Shown here in pieces: positions 55,948 to 63,009 of a DNA stretch of 64,000 nucleotides. Every line of letters starts with the position of its first letter. The stretch's first letter is position 1. The notes beneath the pieces are model-generated. The model made no database searches and was not told the origin of the DNA. It saw only the letters and a list, made by a program, of their open reading frames with translations. The position numbers and the translations under genes are program-made. The stretch is from Gemmobacter caeni (lineage in GTDB: Bacteria > Pseudomonadota > Alphaproteobacteria > Rhodobacterales > Rhodobacteraceae): assembly GCF_003054195.1 (NCBI RefSeq), contig NZ_QBKP01000003.1, positions 1 through 64,000 of the forward strand, given 5' to 3'.

Positions 55948-55972
55948 GCCCCCGCCGGGACCCGGCGGGGGC
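55948..55972 (-). terminator. Intrinsic terminator of rpmI-rplT
   Basis: GCCCCCGCCGGG (55948-55959) and CCCGGCGGGGGC (55961-55972) form a very stable stem; the minus strand continues TTTTTCATG. It lies 25 bp past the rplT stop. Confidence 0.9.
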
Positions 55973-55996
55973 TTGCATTCAGCAGGGCTGAACCGA

Positions 55997-56359
55997 TCAG
56001 GCCAGCGCGGCCTTGGCTTGCGCGGCGATGGCGTTGAATGCCTCCGGCTCGTGCACGGCCAGATCGGCCAGAACCTTGCGGTCCACCTCGATCCCGGCTT
56101 TCGCCAGACCGTTGATGAAGCGCGAATAGGTCATCTCGATGTCATACAGACGCACGGCGGCGTTGATGCGCTGAATCCACAGGGCGCGGAAGTTGCGCTT
56201 GCGGGCCTTGCGGTCGCGGGTCGCATACTGGTTGGCCTTGTCGACGGCCTGGGTCGCGGTGCGGAAGTTGGTCGAGCGGGCGGCGTAGTAGCCCTTCGCG
56301 GCCTTGATGACCTTGCGGTGGCGGGCGTGGGTGACCTTGCCGGATTTGACGCGGGACAT
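55997..56359 (-). CDS. rplT: 50S ribosomal protein L20
   Basis: A 120-residue L20: the basic N-terminal arm [25 protein letters not shown]-type region ([18 protein letters not shown]), then [17 protein letters not shown] and the C-terminal globular part with [19 protein letters not shown]. It binds 23S rRNA early in 50S assembly and represses its own operon in other bacteria. rpmI lies 12 bp upstream. infC, usually first in this operon, is missing from the neighbourhood. Confidence 0.97.
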   Translation of the reverse strand: MSRVKSGKVTHARHRKVIKAAKGYYAARSTNFRTATQAVDKANQYATRDRKARKRNFRALWIQRINAAVRLYDIEMTYSRFINGLAKAGIEVDRKVLADLAVHEPEAFNAIAAQAKAALA

Positions 56360-56371
56360 ATCTGGCGCTCC

Positions 56372-56572
56372 TTAGCGGTTATACGGCATGTATTTTTTGA
56401 CGATCTTCTCATCGGCGTCGCACAGGATCATGGTCCCGGATGCATCGCGGATGAACTTCGTCGAGCGCTTGATCATGCCGTGGCGCTTGCCTGCCACACC
56501 AGCCTTGACACGGCCCGAGGCGGTGAAGCTGAAGCGCTTCTTGGCCGCCGATTTGGTCTTCATCTTGGGCAT
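56372..56572 (-). CDS. rpmI: 50S ribosomal protein L35
   Basis: A 66-residue L35: [40 protein letters not shown] and [13 protein letters not shown] are all conserved. The ATG at 56572 is preferred over one two codons upstream because GAGGAG sits six bases before it. Co-transcribed with rplT and ending in the terminator at 55948. Confidence 0.97.
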   Translation of the reverse strand: MPKMKTKSAAKKRFSFTASGRVKAGVAGKRHGMIKRSTKFIRDASGTMILCDADEKIVKKYMPYNR

Positions 56573-56681
56573 TTCCATCTCCTCGTTGAGGGTGAACGCG
56601 CGACTCGGCAATGCCACACCGGCCGGCCGCGCGGGGATAGAGCGGGCCGTATAGGGCCCTGTCGGGAAAAGTGCAAGTGGG

Positions 56682-56906
56682 TCAGTGCCGGAACTGGCCG
56701 ATGACACGGTAGAAGGCGTTCGGAATGTCGCGCACCTCGTAGCCGCCGGGCTTCTTGGTGAAGGCAAAGACAATCAGAACACCTGCGATCAGCACGGTGA
56801 TGGAGGCCGCGCGCGGGGCGCGGCCATCGCTGAAGGCGGAAACCATCGCCGGAACGGCCAGAACCGCAAGCACGATGCCAATGACAAGCAACAGATCGGG
56901 ATTCAC
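56682..56906 (-). CDS. Small hypothetical membrane protein
   Basis: A 74-residue protein with two hydrophobic helices ([21 protein letters not shown] and [14 protein letters not shown]) and a short C-terminal soluble tail ([25 protein letters not shown]). I do not recognise a named family. It lies 29 bp after pyk on the same strand, so the two are likely co-transcribed. Confidence 0.72.
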   Translation of the reverse strand: MNPDLLLVIGIVLAVLAVPAMVSAFSDGRAPRAASITVLIAGVLIVFAFTKKPGGYEVRDIPNAFYRVIGQFRH

Positions 56907-56934
56907 GCGGCCACCTCCGGGTTACTGGGGCAGA

Positions 56935-58380
56935 TTACTCGGCCTCGGCGCGGTGAATCAACCGTTCATCACAGGGGGCGACGCGCAGGATGTTGGTCGT
57001 GCCCGGCACGTTGAAGGGCACACCTGCCGTGACGACGATATGTTCCTTCTCGGTCGCGAAGCCCTGCTCGCGCGCTGCGCGAACCGCCGAGATGACGGCG
57101 CCCTTGAAACGGTCCTGTTCCTCGGTGATCACGCAATGCGTGCCCCAGGTCAGGCACAGCCTGCGTGCGGTGCCCACCAGCGGGGTCAGACCGATGATCG
57201 GCACGCGCGGGCGTTCCCGCGCCACGAGGCTGACCGTCGTGCCCGACTGGCTGAAGCAGCAGATCGCCTTGATGTCGGCGGATTCGGCAATCTCGCGCGC
57301 GGCGGCAACGATCCCGTCGGCAACCGATGTGCGCACCACCTTGCGGCTGGCCTCGATCACGTCGCGGTAGGTGCTGTCGCTTTCCACGCTGATGGCCACG
57401 TTGTTCATCGTGGTCACCGCCTCGATCGGATAGCTTCCGGCGGCGCTTTCGGCGGACAGCATGATGGCGTCGGCGCCTTCATAGATCGCGGTTGCCACGT
57501 CCGAGACCTCGGCCCGCGTCGGCACCGGGCTTTCGATCATGGATTCGAGCATCTGCGTCGCCACGATCACGGGCTTGGCGGCGGCGCGGGCCTTGCGGAT
57601 CAGGCGTTTCTGGATCGGCGGCACGGCATGGACCGGCAGTTCCACGCCCAGATCGCCACGCGCGACCATGATGCCATCGGCCACCGCCAGAATGCTGTCA
57701 TAGACCTGCACAGCGGCGGGTTTTTCGATCTTGGCCAGAATGGCGGCTCGGCCATTGGCCAATGCACGCGCCTCGATCACATCCTCGGGGCGCTGCACGA
57801 AGCTGAGCGCAAGCCAGTCCACGCCCAGTTCGCAGACGAATTCCAGATCCTTGCGGTCTTTCTGCGACAGCGCGGCCAGCGGCAGCACCACGTCGGGCAC
57901 GTTCACGCCCTTGCGGTTGGAAATCGTGCCGCCCACGGTCACGGTGCAATCGGCGAAATCCTTGCCGCAGGCCTCGACCTTGAGGCGGATCTTGCCGTCG
58001 TTGATCAGAAGCGAGGCTCCGGCTTCCAGCGCCGCGAAAATCTCGGGGTGGGGGAGCTGCACGCGCGTCGCATCGCCCGGCGCATCGCTCAGGTCCAGAC
58101 GGAAGCTTGCGCCTTCCTCCAGTTCCTCGGAATCATTGGCAAAGGTGCCCACCCGCAGTTTAGGCCCCTGAAGGTCGGCGAGAATGGCGATGGGGCGGCC
58201 GGTATCGGCCTCGATCTGGCGGATGATCTGATGCCGGGCACGGATATCTTCATGCGCGCCATGGCTCATATTCAGGCGGAAGACATCGGCACCCGCCTCG
58301 AACAGCTTGCGGATCATTTCATAATCCGACGAGGCCGGGCCCAGGGTGGCCACGATCTTGACATTGCGCATGCGTCTCAT
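56935..58380 (-). CDS. pyk: Pyruvate kinase
   Basis: A 481-residue pyruvate kinase making pyruvate and ATP from PEP. NVKIVATLGPASSDYEMI and FRLNMSHG open the barrel; the signature is ILAKIEKPAAVQVYD, MVARGDLGVELPVHAVP and VIVATQMLESMIESP. The C-terminal allosteric domain is complete. The start at 58380 (MRRMRNVKIV) matches the family; nine bases downstream is an alternative. Upstream lies ATGTTAGCGTTAACAT, a LacI-type palindrome like the repeats before pckA. Confidence 0.94.
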   Translation of the reverse strand: MRRMRNVKIVATLGPASSDYEMIRKLFEAGADVFRLNMSHGAHEDIRARHQIIRQIEADTGRPIAILADLQGPKLRVGTFANDSEELEEGASFRLDLSDAPGDATRVQLPHPEIFAALEAGASLLINDGKIRLKVEACGKDFADCTVTVGGTISNRKGVNVPDVVLPLAALSQKDRKDLEFVCELGVDWLALSFVQRPEDVIEARALANGRAAILAKIEKPAAVQVYDSILAVADGIMVARGDLGVELPVHAVPPIQKRLIRKARAAAKPVIVATQMLESMIESPVPTRAEVSDVATAIYEGADAIMLSAESAAGSYPIEAVTTMNNVAISVESDSTYRDVIEASRKVVRTSVADGIVAAAREIAESADIKAICCFSQSGTTVSLVARERPRVPIIGLTPLVGTARRLCLTWGTHCVITEEQDRFKGAVISAVRAAREQGFATEKEHIVVTAGVPFNVPGTTNILRVAPCDERLIHRAEAE

Positions 58381-58443
58381 TCCAGCAAGTCCTTGGTTCT
58401 TCGCGCGCGTCTCGGCGGCGGTCGTTTGCGTCGGGCCGCGTCC

Positions 58444-58472
58444 CTTATGGCCGAATTCCGGTCTTCGGGCAA
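58444..58472 (-). promoter_or_regulatory. Candidate pyk promoter
   Basis: On the minus strand TTGCCC (58472-58467) and CATAAG (58449-58444) are spaced by 17 bp, about 65-90 bp before the pyk start codon. The match to consensus is partial. Confidence 0.35.
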
Positions 58473-58480
58473 TGCTGCAC

Positions 58481-58496
58481 ATGTTAGCGTTAACAT
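58481..58496 (-). promoter_or_regulatory. LacI-type palindrome upstream of pyk
   Basis: ATGTTA-GCGT-TAACAT is an almost perfect 16-bp palindrome 100 bp before the pyk start, flanked by a second inverted repeat GCTGCAC (58474-58480) / GTGCAGC (58501-58507). The half-site TTAGCG also occurs in both pckA repeats. CceR, a LacI-family regulator of central carbon metabolism in Rhodobacter, is a natural candidate; I recall its site as containing TTAGCGCTAA but cannot verify it. Confidence 0.5.
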
Positions 58497-58592
58497 TGGC
58501 GTGCAGCAAGGGAAAAGGCGGCAAATCCGCTTCGCCATTCCCTTTCGCGGGCCAATCCCCTAATGCAAATGACGCTACAGGATGACGCGAGA

Positions 58593-59330
58593 ATGACAGT
58601 GCAGCCCTATTCGATTGAAGGCGCCACGCGGCCCGGCCGCTGGCTGATTACCTGCGACCATGCGACCAATCGAGTGCCACAGGATATCTGCGGCGGCGAT
58701 CTGGGGATCGCGCCCGAGGATATGGCCCGCCATATCGCCTATGACGTGGGCGCCGCCGGTCTGGCACGGGCTTTGGGCCTGGCGCTGGACAGCCCCGTGA
58801 TCTGTTCCGATTTCTCGCGCCTGGTGATCGACCCGAACCGGGGCGAAGATGACCCGACGCTGGTGATGAAGCTGTATGACGGCACCATCATTCCCGCCAA
58901 TCGCCCGGTCGGTGCGGCAGAGGTGGAGCGGCGGCTCGACACGCTGTACCGCCCCTATCACGACGCGCTGGAGGCTTTGGCTGCGCGGCGCGACGATACG
59001 GTGTTGCTGGCGATTCACAGTTTCACGCCTTGTCTGCGGGGCAGGGCGCCCCGGCCCTGGCAGGTGGGTGTGCTTTACAGCCACCTGGATGACCGGCTGT
59101 CACGCCCGCTGATCGACCGTCTGAAGGCGGAACCGGATCTGTGCATCGGCGACAATGAACCTTATTCCGGCCATCTGCCCGGTGACTCGGTTGATCGTCA
59201 TGCCTTGCAGCCGGGGCGGCACAACACGCTGATCGAACTGCGCAATGATCTGATCGGGACGGCGGAGGCACAGGAATACTGGGCCGCGCGTCTGGCGCCG
59301 ATTCTGTCTGCGGTCCTGTCGGGGCTTTAG
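58593..59330 (+). CDS. N-formylglutamate amidohydrolase family protein
   Basis: A 245-residue member of the N-formylglutamate amidohydrolase (HutG/DUF-type) family. Landmarks are WLITCDHATNRVPQD, DFSRLVIDPNRGEDDPTLV, VLLAIHSFTPCLRGRAPRPW and NTLIELRNDLIGT, with conserved His and Asp residues for a metal site. Similar stand-alone proteins occur outside histidine-utilisation operons, and there are no hut genes here, so the substrate is uncertain. ATG 58593 matches the family N-terminus; an ATG at 58563 would add ten residues. Confidence 0.83.
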   Translation: MTVQPYSIEGATRPGRWLITCDHATNRVPQDICGGDLGIAPEDMARHIAYDVGAAGLARALGLALDSPVICSDFSRLVIDPNRGEDDPTLVMKLYDGTIIPANRPVGAAEVERRLDTLYRPYHDALEALAARRDDTVLLAIHSFTPCLRGRAPRPWQVGVLYSHLDDRLSRPLIDRLKAEPDLCIGDNEPYSGHLPGDSVDRHALQPGRHNTLIELRNDLIGTAEAQEYWAARLAPILSAVLSGL

Positions 59331-59447
59331 GCGGCGACAATCCGGCGCCTGATCCGGCGGTGTTTCCCGTCCGACAGCTAAATACGTCAAAAATTTGACG
59401 AAACCGGGGCAGGGCGGCACAGTGGCGTTCTGAACCGGAGACTTGCC

Positions 59448-59600
59448 ATGGAACTGCTTGGAATGTTGCTGACACTGCCGCTCGCCCTCGTGGGGATGAG
59501 CTTTGCGGGCCATCACTCCGGTTCAGACGATGATCACGCCGGGACCGAGGAAGAAGAGCAGGCCGCCAACGGCGACCTGCTGGATGCGGCGCGGGGCTGA
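59448..59600 (+). CDS. Fifty-residue membrane peptide with acidic tail
   Basis: A 50-codon ORF encoding a single hydrophobic segment (LLGMLLTLPLALVGMSFAG, residues 3-21) followed by a histidine/acidic tail (GHHSGSDDDHAG, then TEEEEQ) ending AARG. ACCGGAG lies nine bases before the ATG, a good Shine-Dalgarno. It sits alone between the amidohydrolase and the convergent transaminase. The His/Asp-rich tail might bind a divalent metal. I know no named family. Confidence 0.6.
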   Translation: MELLGMLLTLPLALVGMSFAGHHSGSDDDHAGTEEEEQAANGDLLDAARG

Positions 59601-59618
59601 GGCCGCGCCGCGCGGGGG

Positions 59619-60479
59619 TCAGACGGCGGCCTTGCGCATCTCGTCCAGATAGATTTCGCGCATCCGGGTGGCCACGCGGCCAACCGCGCCGGTGCCTACC
59701 GCCGCGCCGTCAATTTCCACGACAGGCATCACGAAGGCCGAGGCCGAGGTGATGAAGGCCTCATCCGCTTTCTGTGCTTCGTCGATGGTGAAGTTGCGCT
59801 CCTCGACTTCCATCTGCGCTTCCTTGGCGAAACGCAGCACGGCAGCACGGGTGATGCCGTGCAGGATGTCGGAAGACAGGGCGCGGGTGATGATCTTGTT
59901 GCCCTTCACGATATAGGCGTTGTTCGAGGTGCCTTCGGTCACGAACCCGTCCTCGACCAGCCAGGCGTCATCCACGCCCGCTTTCTTGGCGGCCATCTTG
60001 GCCATCGAGGGATAGAGGAGCTGAACCGTTTTGATATCGCGGCGGTGCCAGCGGATGTCGGGCACCGAGATCACGCGCCAGCCGGTCTTTGCCGCCGGGC
60101 TGTCGGCCAGACCGGGCTTGGCCTGCGTGAACAGAACGACGGTCGGGGCGGTATCGGCCGAGGGATAGGCGAAATCACGGTCGCCCGGATTGCCGCGGGT
60201 CACCTGCAGATAAACCATCCCCTCGTCGATGCCGTTCCGCGCCACCAGTTCGCGGTGGATGGCCAGCCATTCGGCATCGGAATGCGGGTTGGTCATCTCC
60301 AGCTCGGTCAGGCTGCGGGCCAGGCGTTTGCAATGACCGTCGAAGTCGATCAGCTTGCCACCCAGCACGCTGGTCACCTCATAGACGCCATCGGCCATCA
60401 GGAAGCCACGGTCGAAGACCGAGACCTTCGCCTCTTCTTCCGGCAGGTAGTCCCCGTTCACATAGACGGTGCGGCTCAT
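59619..60479 (-). CDS. dat: D-amino-acid transaminase
   Basis: A 286-residue fold-type IV PLP enzyme. The Schiff-base lysine is in RRDIKTVQLLYPSMAKMAAK, the phosphate loop in VTEGTSNNAYIV, and the N-terminus has YVNGDYLPEEEAKVSVFDRGF and DGVYEVTSVLGGK. The RxxDIKTxxLL pattern and overall length of 286 fit D-alanine aminotransferase more than IlvE. It would supply D-glutamate or degrade D-amino acids. AAAGGAAATTCAAG precedes the ATG. It is divergent from mcl1. Confidence 0.87.
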   Translation of the reverse strand: MSRTVYVNGDYLPEEEAKVSVFDRGFLMADGVYEVTSVLGGKLIDFDGHCKRLARSLTELEMTNPHSDAEWLAIHRELVARNGIDEGMVYLQVTRGNPGDRDFAYPSADTAPTVVLFTQAKPGLADSPAAKTGWRVISVPDIRWHRRDIKTVQLLYPSMAKMAAKKAGVDDAWLVEDGFVTEGTSNNAYIVKGNKIITRALSSDILHGITRAAVLRFAKEAQMEVEERNFTIDEAQKADEAFITSASAFVMPVVEIDGAAVGTGAVGRVATRMREIYLDEMRKAAV

Positions 60480-60568
60480 CTTGAATTTCCTTTGAATCTT
60501 GCCCGGAACCCCCAGCGGTGTGCGGCAGATGGCAGGGCAGGTCAAGCATTCATCCTCGCCGCTATGCC

Positions 60569-60592
60569 GCATACGCAATGCTGCATTCGCAA
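60569..60592 (+). promoter_or_regulatory. Direct repeats GCATACGCAA / GCATTCGCAA upstream of mcl1
   Basis: Two near-identical decamers at 60569-60578 and 60583-60592 with a 14-bp period lie 78-101 bp before mcl1 in the divergent dat-mcl1 region. A further TGCGCAA follows at about 60612. The TTCGCAA part is shared with the inverted repeat upstream of mcd. Confidence 0.38.
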
Positions 60593-60669
60593 ATCCTGCT
60601 TGCCAACGCCTGCGCAACAATCTAACTATTCCGCAATCTTCCCTGAAATTTACTTGCAGAGAGACGTCG

Positions 60670-61629
60670 ATGAGCTTCCGTATCCAGCCCGCTGCCCCCG
60701 CCCGCCCGAACCGCTGCCAGCTGTTCGGCCCCGGCTCGCGTCCCGCGCTGTTCGAGAAGATGGCGGCATCGGCGGCGGATGTGATCAACCTTGATCTGGA
60801 GGACTCGGTCGCACCCGCGGACAAGCCGCAGGCCCGCAAGAACATCATCGAGGCGATCAACACGATCGACTGGGGCAAGAAATACCTGTCGGTGCGCATC
60901 AACGGGCTGGATACACCGTTCTGGTATCGCGACGTCGTCGAGGTGCTGGAAGGCGCGGGCGAGCGGATCGACCAGATCATGATCCCCAAGGTGGGCTGCG
61001 CCGCCGATGTCTATGCGGTGGATGCTCTGGTGACGGCCATTGAACGGAACATGGGCCGCACCAAGCCGATCAGCCTTGAGGTCATCATCGAAACCGCCGC
61101 CGGCATAGCCCATGTCGAGGAAATCGCCGCCTCTTCGCCGCGCCTGCAGGCCATGAGCCTCGGTGCCGCCGATTTCGCGGCCTCGATGGGGATGCAGACC
61201 ACCGGCATCGGCGGTACGCAGGAAAACTATTATATGTATCGCGACGGCGCGAAATACTGGTCGGACCCGTGGCACTGGGCACAGACGGCCATCGTCGCCG
61301 CCTGCCGCACCCATGGTATCCTTCCGGTCGACGGCCCCTTCGGCGATTTCAGCGATGACGAGGGCTTTCGTGCGCAGGCCCGCCGGTCCGCCACGCTGGG
61401 CATGGTCGGCAAATGGGCGATCCATCCCAAGCAGGTCGCGCTGGCCAACGAGGTGTTTACCCCATCGGAACAGGCTGTGACGGAGGCGCGGGAAATCCTT
61501 GCCGCGATGGAAGAGGCCAAGGCGGCAGGGCAGGGCGCCGCCGTCTACAAGGGGCGTCTGGTCGACATCGCATCAATGCGCCAGGCCGAAGTGATCGTGC
61601 GCCAGGCCGATATCATCGCGGCATCGTGA
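60670..61629 (+). CDS. mcl1: L-malyl-CoA/beta-methylmalyl-CoA lyase
   Basis: A 319-residue HpcH/CitE-family lyase. INLDLEDSVAPADKPQARK holds the magnesium ligands, LEVIIETAAGIAHVEEIAA the catalytic Glu, and MSLGAADFAASMGMQTTG plus GPFGDFSDDEGF complete the active site. Its length and the ENYYMYRDGAKYWSDPWHW segment match Rhodobacter Mcl1, which splits methylmalyl-CoA to propionyl-CoA and glyoxylate in the ethylmalonyl-CoA pathway and makes malyl-CoA. GAGAGACGTCG precedes the ATG. A terminator lies 130 bp downstream. Confidence 0.94.
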   Translation: MSFRIQPAAPARPNRCQLFGPGSRPALFEKMAASAADVINLDLEDSVAPADKPQARKNIIEAINTIDWGKKYLSVRINGLDTPFWYRDVVEVLEGAGERIDQIMIPKVGCAADVYAVDALVTAIERNMGRTKPISLEVIIETAAGIAHVEEIAASSPRLQAMSLGAADFAASMGMQTTGIGGTQENYYMYRDGAKYWSDPWHWAQTAIVAACRTHGILPVDGPFGDFSDDEGFRAQARRSATLGMVGKWAIHPKQVALANEVFTPSEQAVTEAREILAAMEEAKAAGQGAAVYKGRLVDIASMRQAEVIVRQADIIAAS

Positions 61630-61761
61630 TGAATCGTTGACAAACTGCTGCCTTTGGTCGCAGTCTGATTTCACGAAAGCTTAACAATTCATCGCTCGCC
61701 GTAGCGATACCCGCGCCGCCAGCGGGGAGAGGAGGCCTCCGGCGGCATCACGGGAGGAGCA

Positions 61762-61796
61762 GACCCCGCGATCTGATCGCGGGGTCTTGCTGTTTT
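61762..61796 (+). terminator. Intrinsic terminator in the mcl1-accA region
   Basis: GACCCCGCGA (61762-61771), loop TCTGA, TCGCGGGGTC (61777-61786), followed by TTGCTGTTTT. It ends either the mcl1 transcript or a small RNA beginning around 61680. Upstream, GCCGCC and GGCGGC enclose GGAGGCCTCC (about 61717-61746). The rest of 61630-61943 shows no gene. Confidence 0.85.
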
Positions 61797-61943
61797 CAGC
61801 CTCTGGCCTGGTGGCGCGTTGCCCCGCCCGGCCCCTGCTTTCAATGCTTCAGCAAGCGGAGTTTCGGCCTGTCGCAGCTCAGTCACGTTGCAATTCCTCG
61901 CAACCGCCTGCATATAAGCCGCAATCGCAATGCGGAGAGAGCA

Positions 61944-62903
61944 ATGACCTATCTCGAATTCGAGAAGCCCCTTGCGGAGATCGAAGGCAAAGCCGAAGAG
62001 CTGCGCGCCCTCGCCCGGCAGAACGAGAAGATGGATGTCGAGAAAGAGGCCGCCGCGCTGGATCGCAAGGCCGAGCAGCTTCTGAAAGACCTCTACAAGG
62101 ATCTGACGCCCTGGCGGAAATGCCTTGTTGCCCGCCACCCGGACCGCCCGCATTGCAGCGATTACATCGACGCGCTGTTTACCGAATACACACCGCTGGC
62201 CGGGGACCGGAACTTTGCCGACGATCACGCCATCATGGGCGGCCTCGCGCGGTTCAATGACATGCCGGTGGTGGTGATCGGCCACGAAAAGGGCAACGAC
62301 ACCAAATCGCGGATCGAGCACAATTTCGGCATGGCCCGTCCCGAGGGCTATCGCAAGGCGGTGCGGCTGATGGATATGGCCGACCGTTTCAACCTGCCCG
62401 TCATCACGCTGGTCGACACGCCCGGTGCCTATCCGGGCAAGGGCGCGGAAGAGCGTGGCCAGTCAGAGGCCATCGCGCGCTCGACCGAGAAATGCCTGCA
62501 AATCGGTGTGCCGCTGGTGTCGGTCATCATTGGCGAAGGCGGCTCCGGCGGGGCGGTGGCCTTTGCTACGGCCGACCGGATCGCCATGCTGGAACATGCT
62601 GTCTATTCGGTGATCTCGCCCGAAGGCTGTGCCTCGATCCTCTGGAAGGATGCCGAGAAGATGCGCGAGGCGGCCGAGGCGCTGCGCCTGACCGCGCAGG
62701 ATCTGCAAAAGCTGGGCGTTATCGACCGCATCATCAAGGAACCTCTGGGCGGCGCGCAGCGCGGCAAGAAAGAGGCGATTGATGCCGTTGGCAAGGCGGT
62801 CGAGATGATGCTGAAAGAGCTTTCGGGCAAGTCGCGCGAGGTTCTGGTACGCGACCGGCGGCAAAAGTTCCTCAAAATGGGTTCGAAGGGCCTCGCGGCC
62901 TGA
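61944..62903 (+). CDS. accA: Acetyl-CoA carboxylase carboxyltransferase subunit alpha
   Basis: A 319-residue Acc[21 protein letters not shown] begins the protein; the carboxyltransferase core has [40 protein letters not shown] and [14 protein letters not shown] with the oxyanion glycines, ending [13 protein letters not shown]-like. With AccD it transfers the carboxyl group from biotin to acetyl-CoA in fatty acid synthesis. GGAGAGAGC precedes the ATG. accD is not in the window. Confidence 0.96.
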   Translation: MTYLEFEKPLAEIEGKAEELRALARQNEKMDVEKEAAALDRKAEQLLKDLYKDLTPWRKCLVARHPDRPHCSDYIDALFTEYTPLAGDRNFADDHAIMGGLARFNDMPVVVIGHEKGNDTKSRIEHNFGMARPEGYRKAVRLMDMADRFNLPVITLVDTPGAYPGKGAEERGQSEAIARSTEKCLQIGVPLVSVIIGEGGSGGAVAFATADRIAMLEHAVYSVISPEGCASILWKDAEKMREAAEALRLTAQDLQKLGVIDRIIKEPLGGAQRGKKEAIDAVGKAVEMMLKELSGKSREVLVRDRRQKFLKMGSKGLAA

Positions 62904-62927
62904 TCACATCCGCGTGGCTGCCGCAGG

Positions 62928-62957
62928 ATGGCCGCATTTGCGACCGACTGCGGCCAT
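62928..62957 (+). terminator. Nine-pair hairpin downstream of accA
   Basis: ATGGCCGCA (62928-62936) and TGCGGCCAT (62949-62957) pair perfectly around 12 bases, 25 bp past the accA stop. There is no T-run, so it is a weak or Rho-assisted terminator at best. Confidence 0.4.
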
Positions 62958-62971
62958 GGCCATGATCCAGC

Positions 62972-63000
62972 CTTTCCGTCCATGTGTATCGGACGGAAGG
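62972..63000 (+). promoter_or_regulatory. Hairpin burying the Shine-Dalgarno of the Hint protein gene
   Basis: TTCCGTCC (62974-62981) pairs perfectly with GGACGGAA (62991-62998) around the nine-base loop ATGTGTATC; a G-T wobble and one more pair (C62972-G63000) extend it to ten pairs. The Shine-Dalgarno GGAAGG (62995-63000) is entirely inside the 3' arm, ten bases before the ATG at 63010. Confidence 0.45.
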
Positions 63001-63009
63001 TAATGGTTC

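Noticed and set aside
62928-63009. Start of the Hint gene at the ATG at 63003
   Set aside because: That frame closes at 63209 and gives an unrelated peptide; the ATG at 63010 opens the frame with the jelly-roll and Hint motifs.
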